Shown piece after piece: positions 1-7,641 of a stretch of DNA of 39,434 nt. The translations under genes and the position numbers were made by a program. Position 1 is the first letter of the stretch; every line of letters starts with the position of its first letter. The notes under the pieces were generated by a model. The model was not told the origin of the DNA and did no database searches. It saw only the letters and a program-made list of their open reading frames with translations. This DNA comes from Phycisphaerae bacterium (lineage in GTDB: Bacteria > Planctomycetota > Phycisphaerae > UBA1845 > PWPN01), in assembly GCA_030372985.1 (NCBI GenBank), contig JAUCQB010000227.1, forward strand, positions 1 to 39,434. The letters run 5' to 3'.

Positions 1-474
1 CTTCGGCTGTTCGCGGTCTTCGCGCGTGAAGGCAATCAGATGATCGAGCGCGCCCTCATAACGCTCCGGTGTCTTGGGGCTGATCTCGCCGGCGTCGGCC
101 CGCCGTTCCTGGTACTCGACGAACCAAGCGACCAGCTCGTCAACGCTGACTGCGGTCTTACGCGCCGGCATCGCGGCTTCGGCAATGGCCTTGTTAATCT
201 CATCGGCCCGGCCTACCGCCGCAAACAAGTCTCCGACGAATCTTTCTTTGAAGCGGCGTCCCTGGACGCACCACGACAGAATGAAGGTGCGGATCCCTGT
301 GATCGTCGGGTTGCGGCCACGCTGATAAATGGTGACTCGTCCGCGGCGGCCGTTCGGCAAAGATGGGTCACCGGTCATGCGGAAGAAGCCATGCCGAAAG
401 GCGTACCGCTCCTGCCAGTGAGAGTGGCGACGAACCGGACTGCATAATTGTGCTGCGCCAAAGCTCATAAGCAT
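1..474 (-). CDS. Tyrosine-recombinase/integrase-like protein, N-terminal part (cut by window edge)
   Basis: The reading frame starts at ATG 474 (a second in-frame ATG is at 468) and runs open off the left edge, giving 158 residues. After a basic N-terminus it has the arm-type segment RGRVTIYQRGRNPTITG, then a stretch ending in RADEINKAIAEA, and then SVDELVAWFVEYQERR with SPKTPERYEGALDHLIAF. This layout matches the SAM-like core-binding domain of phage-type integrases. The catalytic Arg-His-Arg-Tyr domain lies outside the window, so activity cannot be judged. No strong SD is seen before the start. It lies downstream of and in the same direction as the 22-kb minus-strand gene train, as expected for the border gene of an integrated element. 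The family call rests on the N-terminal pattern only. Confidence 0.7.
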   Translation of the reverse strand, partial: MLMSFGAAQLCSPVRRHSHWQERYAFRHGFFRMTGDPSLPNGRRGRVTIYQRGRNPTITGIRTFILSWCVQGRRFKERFVGDLFAAVGRADEINKAIAEAAMPARKTAVSVDELVAWFVEYQERRADAGEISPKTPERYEGALDHLIAFTREDREQPK

Positions 475-706
475 CTCGGCTACACAGGCAGTACGCGATG
501 GCGATTCGCATTCACTGCTGTTCCCATCATGATGTGCGGACGAGCCTTGACGGCGTTTTCAGTGGAACCAGCGCGTACTGATTGACGCATATGACCTGAA
601 ATCCGTGCCTGATCCGATCCGCTGTTCTGTCCAGTTCGCGAAGGCCGTGACTCAGATCGCCTGCTCAGGTCATTTCGATGAGTGGGCTCGTTGAGATAGC
701 AGGGGC

Positions 707-2011
707 TCACTCGGCCCGTCGGTTGCGGCGGTGAATGGCCTGGGTTACTTCATCAATGGGCCTGCAGTACAGCCGGCGGGACCGAGCAATGATCTCGTCC
801 CGGTGGTGATACTTGGGGATAGCCGGCGGTGCCTGTGTCTCGATACGCACGACGTGACCGCGGATCCTCGCGACGGCCTGGCCGACGCCCAGGGAGGTCA
901 AGTCCTCCACGCTCGCCTTTCCCCTGAGGTGTTTCTGGAACTGCTCAGCGTCGCGTACGCCCACCCGGAAGATGATCGTCGAGCCGACGACCGCGAGGGC
1001 GTCAGCTTGGCGGGCGCCGAACTGGTCCATGCACTGGTGAGAGAGGGTTAGGCTCACGTTGGACCTGTACATCTCGACGATCAGATCTTGGATCGGATCG
1101 GGGAGAAACTCGTGCGCCTCGTCGCAGTAGATGTGGAAAGGACGGCGCGAGTGCTCCCGCTCGCCGCGGCGCCCCAACCCCGCGAGGCAAAGCATGGAGA
1201 GGATCACGCGGCCGAGGGTTACCCGGACCTGCGGATCGACGTGCGACAGGTCGAGCAGCAGGATCTTACTAGTGTCCATCACGTCGTGAAGGCTGAAAGC
1301 GGAGTCGCCCTGGGACAACATGGTCCCGACGGATTCGGACACCAGCGGTTTGCTGAGCCTTAGCTGTGCGGGCCCCAGGTCCGCCTGACGGTAGTACCGG
1401 AAGTCCTCCCGCCAGAAGGTTTGCGACACTTCGTTGTCGATGAGGTCGAGCAGTTTGCTGCGGAGCTGGCGGCCCCGCACAGATTCCGAGCGGAGCAGGG
1501 TCAGAACATCGAGCAGGTTACCCCTCGGCAGGTGCAAGACGGCGAAGAAAGCTTGCCGGAGCAAGTGTTCTTGGCGGTCTGTCCAACAAGCGGTGCCGGA
1601 GCTCTTGAACGCGAGAACCAGCTCCTCAGCAATCCGACTGGGGCTTGCATTTACCCCACATCGCAGCGGGTTCCAGATCGGGACCCACTCGGGATCACCG
1701 GGGCTCAAACAGATCGTTCGTTCGATCTGGTGATCCGGCACCAGATGAAGCAATCTTTCGACCAACTCCCCATGTGGGTCGATGACGGCAACGCCGGCGC
1801 CTTGCTGGATATCGTTAAGAATCATCGCCTCCATCAACATCGACTTTCCGGTGCCGGGCAAGCCGATGAGATGGACATGCCTGCCCCGCATCGCTGGCGG
1901 GATGCAGACGGGCTTTCGGACCTTGCCATCCGGGCACACGCCGATGGGCGTGCCGATCGCCAGGTCGTCCTGCTTATCATGACTCGACCGTCTCGGTGAA
2001 CTCGATGACAT
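707..2011 (-). CDS. HerA/TraD-like ATPase, short form (434 aa)
   Basis: This is a P-loop NTPase of the HerA/FtsK/TraD class. Walker A is GLPGTGKS at residues 50-57 and Walker B is FHIYCDEAHEF near residue 290. The segment DPHGELVERLL and the block SPGDPEWVPIWNP repeat closely in the 841-residue ATPase at 3861-6386, so the two are paralogues, and this one equals only the C-terminal motor half. No membrane segment is visible, which argues against a membrane-anchored conjugation coupling protein and for a soluble DNA or protein motor. ATG 2011 follows AAAGGAG with 6-nt spacing. It is the last gene of the long minus-strand train, 21 nt after the primase stop. The exact substrate is unknown. Confidence 0.85.
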   Translation of the reverse strand: MSSSSPRRSSHDKQDDLAIGTPIGVCPDGKVRKPVCIPPAMRGRHVHLIGLPGTGKSMLMEAMILNDIQQGAGVAVIDPHGELVERLLHLVPDHQIERTICLSPGDPEWVPIWNPLRCGVNASPSRIAEELVLAFKSSGTACWTDRQEHLLRQAFFAVLHLPRGNLLDVLTLLRSESVRGRQLRSKLLDLIDNEVSQTFWREDFRYYRQADLGPAQLRLSKPLVSESVGTMLSQGDSAFSLHDVMDTSKILLLDLSHVDPQVRVTLGRVILSMLCLAGLGRRGEREHSRRPFHIYCDEAHEFLPDPIQDLIVEMYRSNVSLTLSHQCMDQFGARQADALAVVGSTIIFRVGVRDAEQFQKHLRGKASVEDLTSLGVGQAVARIRGHVVRIETQAPPAIPKYHHRDEIIARSRRLYCRPIDEVTQAIHRRNRRAE

Positions 2012-2032
2012 TGGGAACTCCTTTGGGTAGCG

Positions 2033-3175
2033 TCAATGTTTCCCCATATACGGCGGGCGAACTCCGTTGGCGTTGTCACTGTCGGGCGGCGCCGATGATG
2101 ACGACCGAGGGCGTGAGCGGTCGCACATCCGGGCGGCCGGCGATGGGGCGCGGGTTTTCAGTGGACAGCCCGGGTCGCAGTATGGCGCAATGGCCTCGGT
2201 CTCACAGCCGAAGCCGGCGTAATCGGCGCGGTACGCCGAATCGACCTGTTCGGCGACCTCCTCATCGGTGATTACTCTCCTGCCTTCCAGGGGTCGATTC
2301 TTCCTGGCCCACGCCGTGAGCACGACCAGCGTCATGTCTCTGGGCAGGCCGGTCCTTTTCAACTGCACCGCCAGTCGGAAGCACGCGACGCGCTGGTTGG
2401 CGGTCACCCCCTCTTCCAGCATCCGGATGGCGCATGGCATTAGGCCGAAGGTTCGCCGGTATTCGCTGGCGAGCGGTGCGTGGGTCGGTATCGCGCTCGG
2501 GCCCGTTCGGACGAGCCCGTTGATCTCGATGATTTCGTCGAGGAGCCTTGCGGAGACACGGTGGACGTGTTCGAGCAGCCCCCACTGGTCGGGATGGGGT
2601 TGGCTTGGATTGGACGGATCGAGAAAGACGGTCCGACCCTGCCTGACCAAGGGGGCAAACAGCGGCACGTTGATGAAGTTGCCGTAGAAGTCGTCTCCGC
2701 GCAGGGCATCCTGTTTTGGGAAGACCTCGACGTGGGGGTGGCCGATCTCCGCAAGGATGTGGCGGACAACGAGCCTGGCACGGGCGGCAAGCACGCCTTC
2801 CTGCTGCTCGAAGTAGACCCAGGCGTGATGGCCTTTCGACTTACTCTTCTCCAGGTAGCTTGTGACTCCATAGTGTGCGGCCGACCGCACGAACTCCATG
2901 GGCGGACCCAGATCATCCTCATCGAAGTCGATGGCCAAGGCACGGATGCGGTCGCCGACGAGCAGGTACACCCCGTACGGCCGGCGTCCCTCGATGTGAT
3001 CGAGCAGCACGCGATCGGTGACCGCCCGTTTGACCTGCCAGACACGTCCGGTCTGTGGATCATACGTGCCGTAGGCGTTCGGCAGCCCCGAGAAGCACGC
3101 ACGGAAGATCGCGAGCCTCTGATCGGTTGTTCTTACTCGGCTCGTTTCCAAGTCAACCACTGCGCGAGTCTCCAC
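2033..3175 (-). CDS. Archaeo-eukaryotic primase (AEP/primpol), TOTE-like
   Basis: The protein is 380 residues. It carries the AEP metal-binding Asp pair in LAIDFDEDD (D83, D85), the serine/histidine motif SKSKGHHAWVYF (about residues 111-122), and VEVFPKQDAL followed by YGNFINVPLF. These match the primase domain named from TOTE conflict systems. The C-terminal half has four cysteines spaced like an Fe-S or zinc cluster: C248 in MPCAIRM, then C324, C333 and C337 in the segment ending YCDPGCPL. AEPs make primers or copy DNA from nucleotides. The annotated start is GTG 3175. A second GTG at 3160 has GGAG 9 nt upstream and may be the true start. The gene sits between two HerA-like ATPase genes. 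The last 40 residues are Ser/Pro/Arg-rich and probably disordered. Confidence 0.85.
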   Translation of the reverse strand: METRAVVDLETSRVRTTDQRLAIFRACFSGLPNAYGTYDPQTGRVWQVKRAVTDRVLLDHIEGRRPYGVYLLVGDRIRALAIDFDEDDLGPPMEFVRSAAHYGVTSYLEKSKSKGHHAWVYFEQQEGVLAARARLVVRHILAEIGHPHVEVFPKQDALRGDDFYGNFINVPLFAPLVRQGRTVFLDPSNPSQPHPDQWGLLEHVHRVSARLLDEIIEINGLVRTGPSAIPTHAPLASEYRRTFGLMPCAIRMLEEGVTANQRVACFRLAVQLKRTGLPRDMTLVVLTAWARKNRPLEGRRVITDEEVAEQVDSAYRADYAGFGCETEAIAPYCDPGCPLKTRAPSPAARMCDRSRPRSSSSAPPDSDNANGVRPPYMGKH

Positions 3176-3283
3176 GGGGCAGACAGGGAGACGGTCGCCC
3201 TGCCTTGGAGAATCTGTCTCCCGAAGAGAGAGCGGCTGCGTCGCAAAGGGAGTTTCGGCGATCGATGTGCCTGCCGGTCCCGG

Positions 3284-3874
3284 CTACCGGATGTCTGCAT
3301 AGATGTCGATCAACTCCATCAAGATCTTGTCGGTGAATTGGTCCGGCGAGCAGCGGGCCAGTTCGGGCGGCATGTAGGGCAGACAGCGTTTGAAAAGAAA
3401 TGCGGCGATGGCCTGCCGGGTGTGCCAGTCAGCCGGGTCCACCTGGCAGAGGAAGATCCAGCGCTTGTATTCCTGGCGAAGGCGAGCCTTGACCAGGTCC
3501 CTGAGCCGATCGAGCACGAGCCGGATCCCTGAGCCGGCGGAATAGGCTGCATCCGTCAGCGCCGCGTCATAGCCGCCGAAGAACTCGCCCTGGTAGGCCC
3601 GGGCCAGCAGCCCGACCGCCTCATCGTAGGCTTGAGACCGCGTCAACGTGCGCCCGAAGAGCGGCGCGTTCTCGTAGAGGCAGCGGATGAACGCGGTGAT
3701 GATTTCATGGAAGCGATCCACCGTGTGAGGTCGATCCGGCGGGTACTCGAACCGCTCGACGGCCCGATCAATAAGCTCATCGATCCGGCGAACCAGGTTC
3801 TCCTCGGCAGTCTGCTCGATGATCCGCGCGACGATGCGTTCCGCACGATCCCGATTTGGATCAGAGGACGTCAT
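3284..3874 (-). CDS. Helical-domain paralogue A (196 aa), unknown function
   Basis: I do not recognise a named family. The protein looks all-helical and shares a layout with the products at 6449-7027 and 7042-7623 and with the C-terminal half of the Lon-like protein. The shared layout is a first segment with RRIDELIDRAVERF, a middle YDEAVGLLARAYQG, then VDPADWHTRQAIAAFL, a Pro-Pro turn (MPPELARCSPDQF) and a final helix ending in IDIYADIR. ATG 3874 overlaps the end of the upstream 841-residue ATPase gene by 14 nt, so the two are probably translated together. Its position next to the ATPase suggests an adaptor or regulatory subunit; this is inference. Confidence 0.75.
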   Translation of the reverse strand: MTSSDPNRDRAERIVARIIEQTAEENLVRRIDELIDRAVERFEYPPDRPHTVDRFHEIITAFIRCLYENAPLFGRTLTRSQAYDEAVGLLARAYQGEFFGGYDAALTDAAYSAGSGIRLVLDRLRDLVKARLRQEYKRWIFLCQVDPADWHTRQAIAAFLFKRCLPYMPPELARCSPDQFTDKILMELIDIYADIR

Positions 3875-6386
3875 GCCCGATACCCGGAGGAACGATCAGG
3901 TTCGACGGGCCTGCCCGGTGGTCAACAGCAGGAACCGGTGTGGATGTGACGCCGTCCTCCCGTCGCAGATCGTACGTGTCAAAACTCGGCCTGGCCGCGG
4001 TCCAGCGGCGGCTTCGTTCCTGGACGATGCGGCGGACCTCGGCGATGGGACGGCAGTACTTCTGGTGGGAACTGGCGATGATTGCATCGCGGAGGTTGTC
4101 TCTCGGGATCTTGAGCGCATCTTGCGTCTGGATGCGGACCACGTGTGTATCGATGCGGGCGATGGCGTGGCCGACCTTCTGGGTGATGAGGTCATCGACC
4201 TCGACAAGATTCTGCAGATCCTTTCGCAGGTACTGCGCGTCCTTGGTGTCGGTTTTGAAGATGATGGTGGAGCCCATACTGGATAACGCGTCGGCCTGAT
4301 CGGTGGTGAACTGAGACATATACTGGTTCGCGAGGGTCAGGCTGACGTTGCACTTGCGCATCTCCACGATCAGTGACTCCAGGGTATCCGTCAGGAACCT
4401 TGGCGCCTCGTCGACGAATAGATGACAGGGAACGAGGCTTTCCGGATCCCGCTTGCTTCGGGGCAAACCTGTCAGGCGCAGGAGCTCCAGAATGAAGCAG
4501 CCCAGCAAGGAGCAGACCTGATCGCTGACCTCCGAGAGGTCCACGAGTACAATCAAGCCTCGATCCACCACTTCGTGAAACCGCAACGCACACTCCGGCT
4601 GAGAGAGCATGAGGTAGGGGGTATTGGACATCAGGAGCTTGCCGAGCTTGTTCTTCGGTGGCCCGAGATCGTCCTTGCCGTACTGCTTGTACTCGGTAAG
4701 CCAGAACTGGCGGGCCGCCTCGTTCTCGATGACATGGAGGACTTCGTCCCGGATTGTGTCGCTCTCCTTGGTCTTGTTGCGGAGCATGTTCAGGACGTCG
4801 AGCAGCGTGCTGCCGGGCATGTTGAGGGCGGCGTAGAAGACCTGGCGGAGGAGGTTCTCCAGTCGGTCGCCCCAATTCGTGACGATTTTCTTGAAGGCGT
4901 TGACCAGATCGTCGGCCGTGCGCCCCAGGTCCTGGCCGGGAATCCTTTGGATTGGGTTCCACAGCGGTACCCAGTCCGGGTCGCCTGGGTTGAAGTAGAT
5001 GACGCGGTCAGCGTGCTCCTTGGGAATCAGGCACAGGAGGCGTTGGATCAACCTGCCGTGCGGGTCGAGCACGATCGCCCCGTGGCCCAGGCAGATCTCG
5101 TACAGGAACATGTGCTCGATTAGCGTAGACTTGCCCCTGCCCGGCTTGGCGATCATGTGGAGATGGGTGTATCGGAAATCCTTGGGGATGCAGACGGGGA
5201 TGTCCCGGCCGGCGTAGGAGCAGGTCCCGATCGGCGTTCCGGTCAGAAGCGATTCGTCCGGCGGCAATGGCTCGAGGCGGGCCACGGTGAGTTTGAGGTG
5301 CTCTGTGACCTCCGGGGGCGGCACATGGACAAGACTGACGAGTTCCCAGGAATTCAAGAGAAAGCCGGGACGGTAGGTCAGGCCCTCCAGGAACATCTGC
5401 TGGATCTGCGGGGCCGGCAGGACCCTGCGGTACTGCTCGTGGGTTACGCAGGAGAGGGGCCGCCCCCCGTGCTGGATGAGGCCGGCCACGACCGCTAGGC
5501 CCCGCAGGAGCGGCGCGGCGTATTCGCGCCCGTCGAGCAGACCTATACGCAGGACGGTGGCGTAGAACGGCTTATCGCTGTGGGCTTTATGGTCCACATC
5601 GCCAGCCATCATATTCAGTTGGCCGGAGGGGGCCTGCTGCAGGTAGCGGCCGGGGTCCGAGAACCCACTGACGAGCTTGACCTGATACTCGATATCGAGC
5701 AGCGTCTCGACATTCTGATGCCAGTTGTGGGCCGGCGAGACAGGGGCAAAGACGACCTGGTAAACACCGACCGCCGGCGCGGGGATCTCGGCCAGCGCGG
5801 TGATCAGTGTTGCGAACGTGGATCGCTTGAGTTCATCCGGCCGCGTCAGCAGGTGCGAATATGGCGGAGGCGGAAACCATTCGCCGAAGACCATCTGGTC
5901 CCAATCCGCCACGGGGACGCCGCGCAGCGGGTGGGCCGGGCAGGGAGTCAGCTCGCAGAGCTGGAACTGGCCTCGGAACGGCTGACGCACGACACTGAAA
6001 TCATCTTGGTGGCAGAGGAAGTATATTCCCACCTTATGCTGGTTGCCGATGATCTCGAAGACGATGCGGTGGCCGGCCTGCGAGATCGGTTTGATGAACA
6101 GCTCGGACCGAAGCCAATCGCATTTCTGCTTGGGTGAAATCCACACCTTGAACCGCACGAGCTGGTCTGTCGGTACCGGCGGCTCGGCGACCCAGGGGGG
6201 CGCCGCTCCATCGGCGGCGATATCCCTCAGGCCGACGAGCGGCCAGTAGACCGGCTCCAGGGCGACCGGCATTGGCGCGATCTCCGGCCGGCAGCCCTTG
6301 CTCATCTCCTGGAAAAGGATCTGCCTCTTCCGCTCGGCCAGCATGTGCGGCCGGGCGCGGGCCAACAGGGCCTCCTCGATCGACAT
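3861..6386 (-). CDS. HerA/TraD-like ATPase, long form (841 aa)
   Basis: The first 375 residues form an N-terminal region I cannot name, including FKVWISPKQKCDWLRSELF and IIGNQHKVGIYFL. It resembles the accessory N-domains that precede VirD4/HerA motor domains. The motor follows: Walker A AKPGRGKST at 413-421, DPHGRLIQRLL, NPGDPDWVPLWNP, and Walker B CHLFVDEAPRF near residue 655, then NVSLTLANQYMSQF. The motor half is a clear paralogue of the product at 707-2011. No membrane helix is apparent. GGAGGAG stands just before ATG 6386. Spacing to the upstream helical gene is 62 nt, and the downstream helical gene overlaps. Likely role: a hexameric motor moving DNA or protein. Confidence 0.85.
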   Translation of the reverse strand: MSIEEALLARARPHMLAERKRQILFQEMSKGCRPEIAPMPVALEPVYWPLVGLRDIAADGAAPPWVAEPPVPTDQLVRFKVWISPKQKCDWLRSELFIKPISQAGHRIVFEIIGNQHKVGIYFLCHQDDFSVVRQPFRGQFQLCELTPCPAHPLRGVPVADWDQMVFGEWFPPPPYSHLLTRPDELKRSTFATLITALAEIPAPAVGVYQVVFAPVSPAHNWHQNVETLLDIEYQVKLVSGFSDPGRYLQQAPSGQLNMMAGDVDHKAHSDKPFYATVLRIGLLDGREYAAPLLRGLAVVAGLIQHGGRPLSCVTHEQYRRVLPAPQIQQMFLEGLTYRPGFLLNSWELVSLVHVPPPEVTEHLKLTVARLEPLPPDESLLTGTPIGTCSYAGRDIPVCIPKDFRYTHLHMIAKPGRGKSTLIEHMFLYEICLGHGAIVLDPHGRLIQRLLCLIPKEHADRVIYFNPGDPDWVPLWNPIQRIPGQDLGRTADDLVNAFKKIVTNWGDRLENLLRQVFYAALNMPGSTLLDVLNMLRNKTKESDTIRDEVLHVIENEAARQFWLTEYKQYGKDDLGPPKNKLGKLLMSNTPYLMLSQPECALRFHEVVDRGLIVLVDLSEVSDQVCSLLGCFILELLRLTGLPRSKRDPESLVPCHLFVDEAPRFLTDTLESLIVEMRKCNVSLTLANQYMSQFTTDQADALSSMGSTIIFKTDTKDAQYLRKDLQNLVEVDDLITQKVGHAIARIDTHVVRIQTQDALKIPRDNLRDAIIASSHQKYCRPIAEVRRIVQERSRRWTAARPSFDTYDLRREDGVTSTPVPAVDHRAGPSNLIVPPGIGHDVL

Positions 6387-6448
6387 ATGGGCTCCTCCAT
6401 CCGGGGCCTATCCCCCTTCTCGTCGGCGGCTGTGGCAGCGCGGCGATT

Positions 6449-7027
6449 TCAGCGGCCGACGCGGCGGAGCCGCTGCATCATCCGGGCATGCTCCTGGAGG
6501 ACCTTGGGCAGGTTGGCGCGAATCCGGCCGGCGCTGCCCTCGGTGAGTTCGGACGGCAACAGGTGGCCGTATTTGCTCAGGTACTCGTCAGGTGCGGCCA
6601 GCTTCTCCGCCATGGAGAGGCCGTTCCAGTACCCCCAGACCCTCGCCACGATCTCGTTCTCCGCGTATCGCCCGGCGAGCACCTCACCGAGCTTCCGGAG
6701 CACCGCGTAGAGGCCGCCCTCGTTCCCCGTCCGGGCCATTTCAAATGCCGTCTTGAGCCCTTGATCGCCGTACGCTCGGGTCAGGACGGGCATGAACCGA
6801 CTGCGGTCCAGATCCGGGCCGGCCTGTGGCGCCCCATCAGGGAGCCTCAGGACCGTGGCCTCGACGAACCGGCAGAAGCAGATGATGTAGGTGAGGAAAT
6901 CATCGTAGCGATCGATTCGGCCGGGGCCGGGCAGAAAGCTGTTGATGGCCTCATCGATGCGCCGGCTCACTTGATCCGTGGTCCGGTCGGGATCGATGCG
7001 GCTGAGCAATTCATCCAGTTTGGTCAT
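6449..7027 (-). CDS. Helical-domain paralogue B (192 aa), unknown function
   Basis: This is a predicted all-helical soluble protein. ATG 7027 is chosen because GAGGAGG lies 9 nt upstream; an earlier GTG at 7045 would place the SD inside the gene. It has VSRRIDEAINSFL and a middle RFMPVLTRAYGDQGLKTAF that aligns by eye with the equivalent part of its neighbours, and it ends with LLPSELTEGSAGRIRANLPK and a basic helix. It is the most diverged of the four copies. It is directly followed by the 841-residue ATPase gene. The function is unknown; an adaptor or scaffold for the motor is one possibility. Confidence 0.75.
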   Translation of the reverse strand: MTKLDELLSRIDPDRTTDQVSRRIDEAINSFLPGPGRIDRYDDFLTYIICFCRFVEATVLRLPDGAPQAGPDLDRSRFMPVLTRAYGDQGLKTAFEMARTGNEGGLYAVLRKLGEVLAGRYAENEIVARVWGYWNGLSMAEKLAAPDEYLSKYGHLLPSELTEGSAGRIRANLPKVLQEHARMMQRLRRVGR

Positions 7028-7041
7028 GACCGGGGTCCTCC

Positions 7042-7623
7042 TCACAGTCGCCGGAAGATGGACGAGGTTTCACGAAGTCCGTTCAGATACGTGCGGATAA
7101 GCTCCTGATAGTTCTGGGCGTAGCGTTCGGGCTGGTCGGCGCGAATCGAGGAGGCCAGATTGGCCCCGCATTCGCGGATGAACTGCCGGATGATCTCGAC
7201 CTTGACCTCCCATGCGTTCGGGGCAATGTGCCGGTCGAATACCTCGCGGATGTACCGCTCCATGCTTTCGAACTTGAGCCCGTCCGCGATCGTGTCCAGA
7301 ATGCCGCGCATCGCGCCGTTGAGCCCATCGTGAGCGTCGTTGAAGGCGGAGACGATGTCACCGTGGCGGCGGCGATACTCGCGATCGAGGAGTTCCTTGC
7401 CGCGGCCGATGGCTTCGCTGCGGGAGAGCCTTGCCCCGTTTGCCACACAGGCGGCGAAGTGGTACGCATAGTAGTCTCCTACCAGATCGGCGAACTCATC
7501 AAAGGTACTGACGGTCGTCCGCTCGAGGCGGTAGCGCATGCGGGCTTCGTCATGGGGCACGCCGACCCGACGAGCGATCTCACGTTCGTCGAGGGCCGCC
7601 AGGATGGTGCGAATCGATGGCAT
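7042..7623 (-). CDS. Helical-domain paralogue C (193 aa), unknown function
   Basis: ATG 7623 has AAAGGAG about 8 nt upstream, so it is preferred over the TTG at 7629. The protein is helical, with TFDEFADLVGDYYAYHF, AIGRGKELLDREYRRRHG, the Trp-containing segment APNAWEVKVEIIRQFI and a last helix RADQPERYAQNYQELIRTYL. The ending FRRL matches FRTL at the end of the Lon-like fusion encoded just upstream (7642-9321), which supports common descent. The stop codon is 14 nt before the next gene start. No enzyme motif is visible. The number of copies in this locus suggests a self-assembling or partner-recruiting module, but this is inference. Confidence 0.75.
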   Translation of the reverse strand: MPSIRTILAALDEREIARRVGVPHDEARMRYRLERTTVSTFDEFADLVGDYYAYHFAACVANGARLSRSEAIGRGKELLDREYRRRHGDIVSAFNDAHDGLNGAMRGILDTIADGLKFESMERYIREVFDRHIAPNAWEVKVEIIRQFIRECGANLASSIRADQPERYAQNYQELIRTYLNGLRETSSIFRRL

Positions 7624-7641
7624 AACCAACGCTCCTTTCGT

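Noticed and set aside
480..710. 76-codon minus-strand frame after the last ATPase gene
   Set aside because: Its GTG overlaps the ATPase stop, but there is no SD and no protein-like pattern.
2480..3532. 350-codon plus-strand frame opposite the primase
   Set aside because: It is antisense to a protein with clear AEP motifs; the composition is that of a shadow frame.
707..6386. Conjugation coupling proteins (VirD4/TraD)
   Set aside because: The motor motifs are similar, but no membrane segments and no relaxase or type IV secretion genes are seen in the window, so the neutral HerA/TraD-like name is used.
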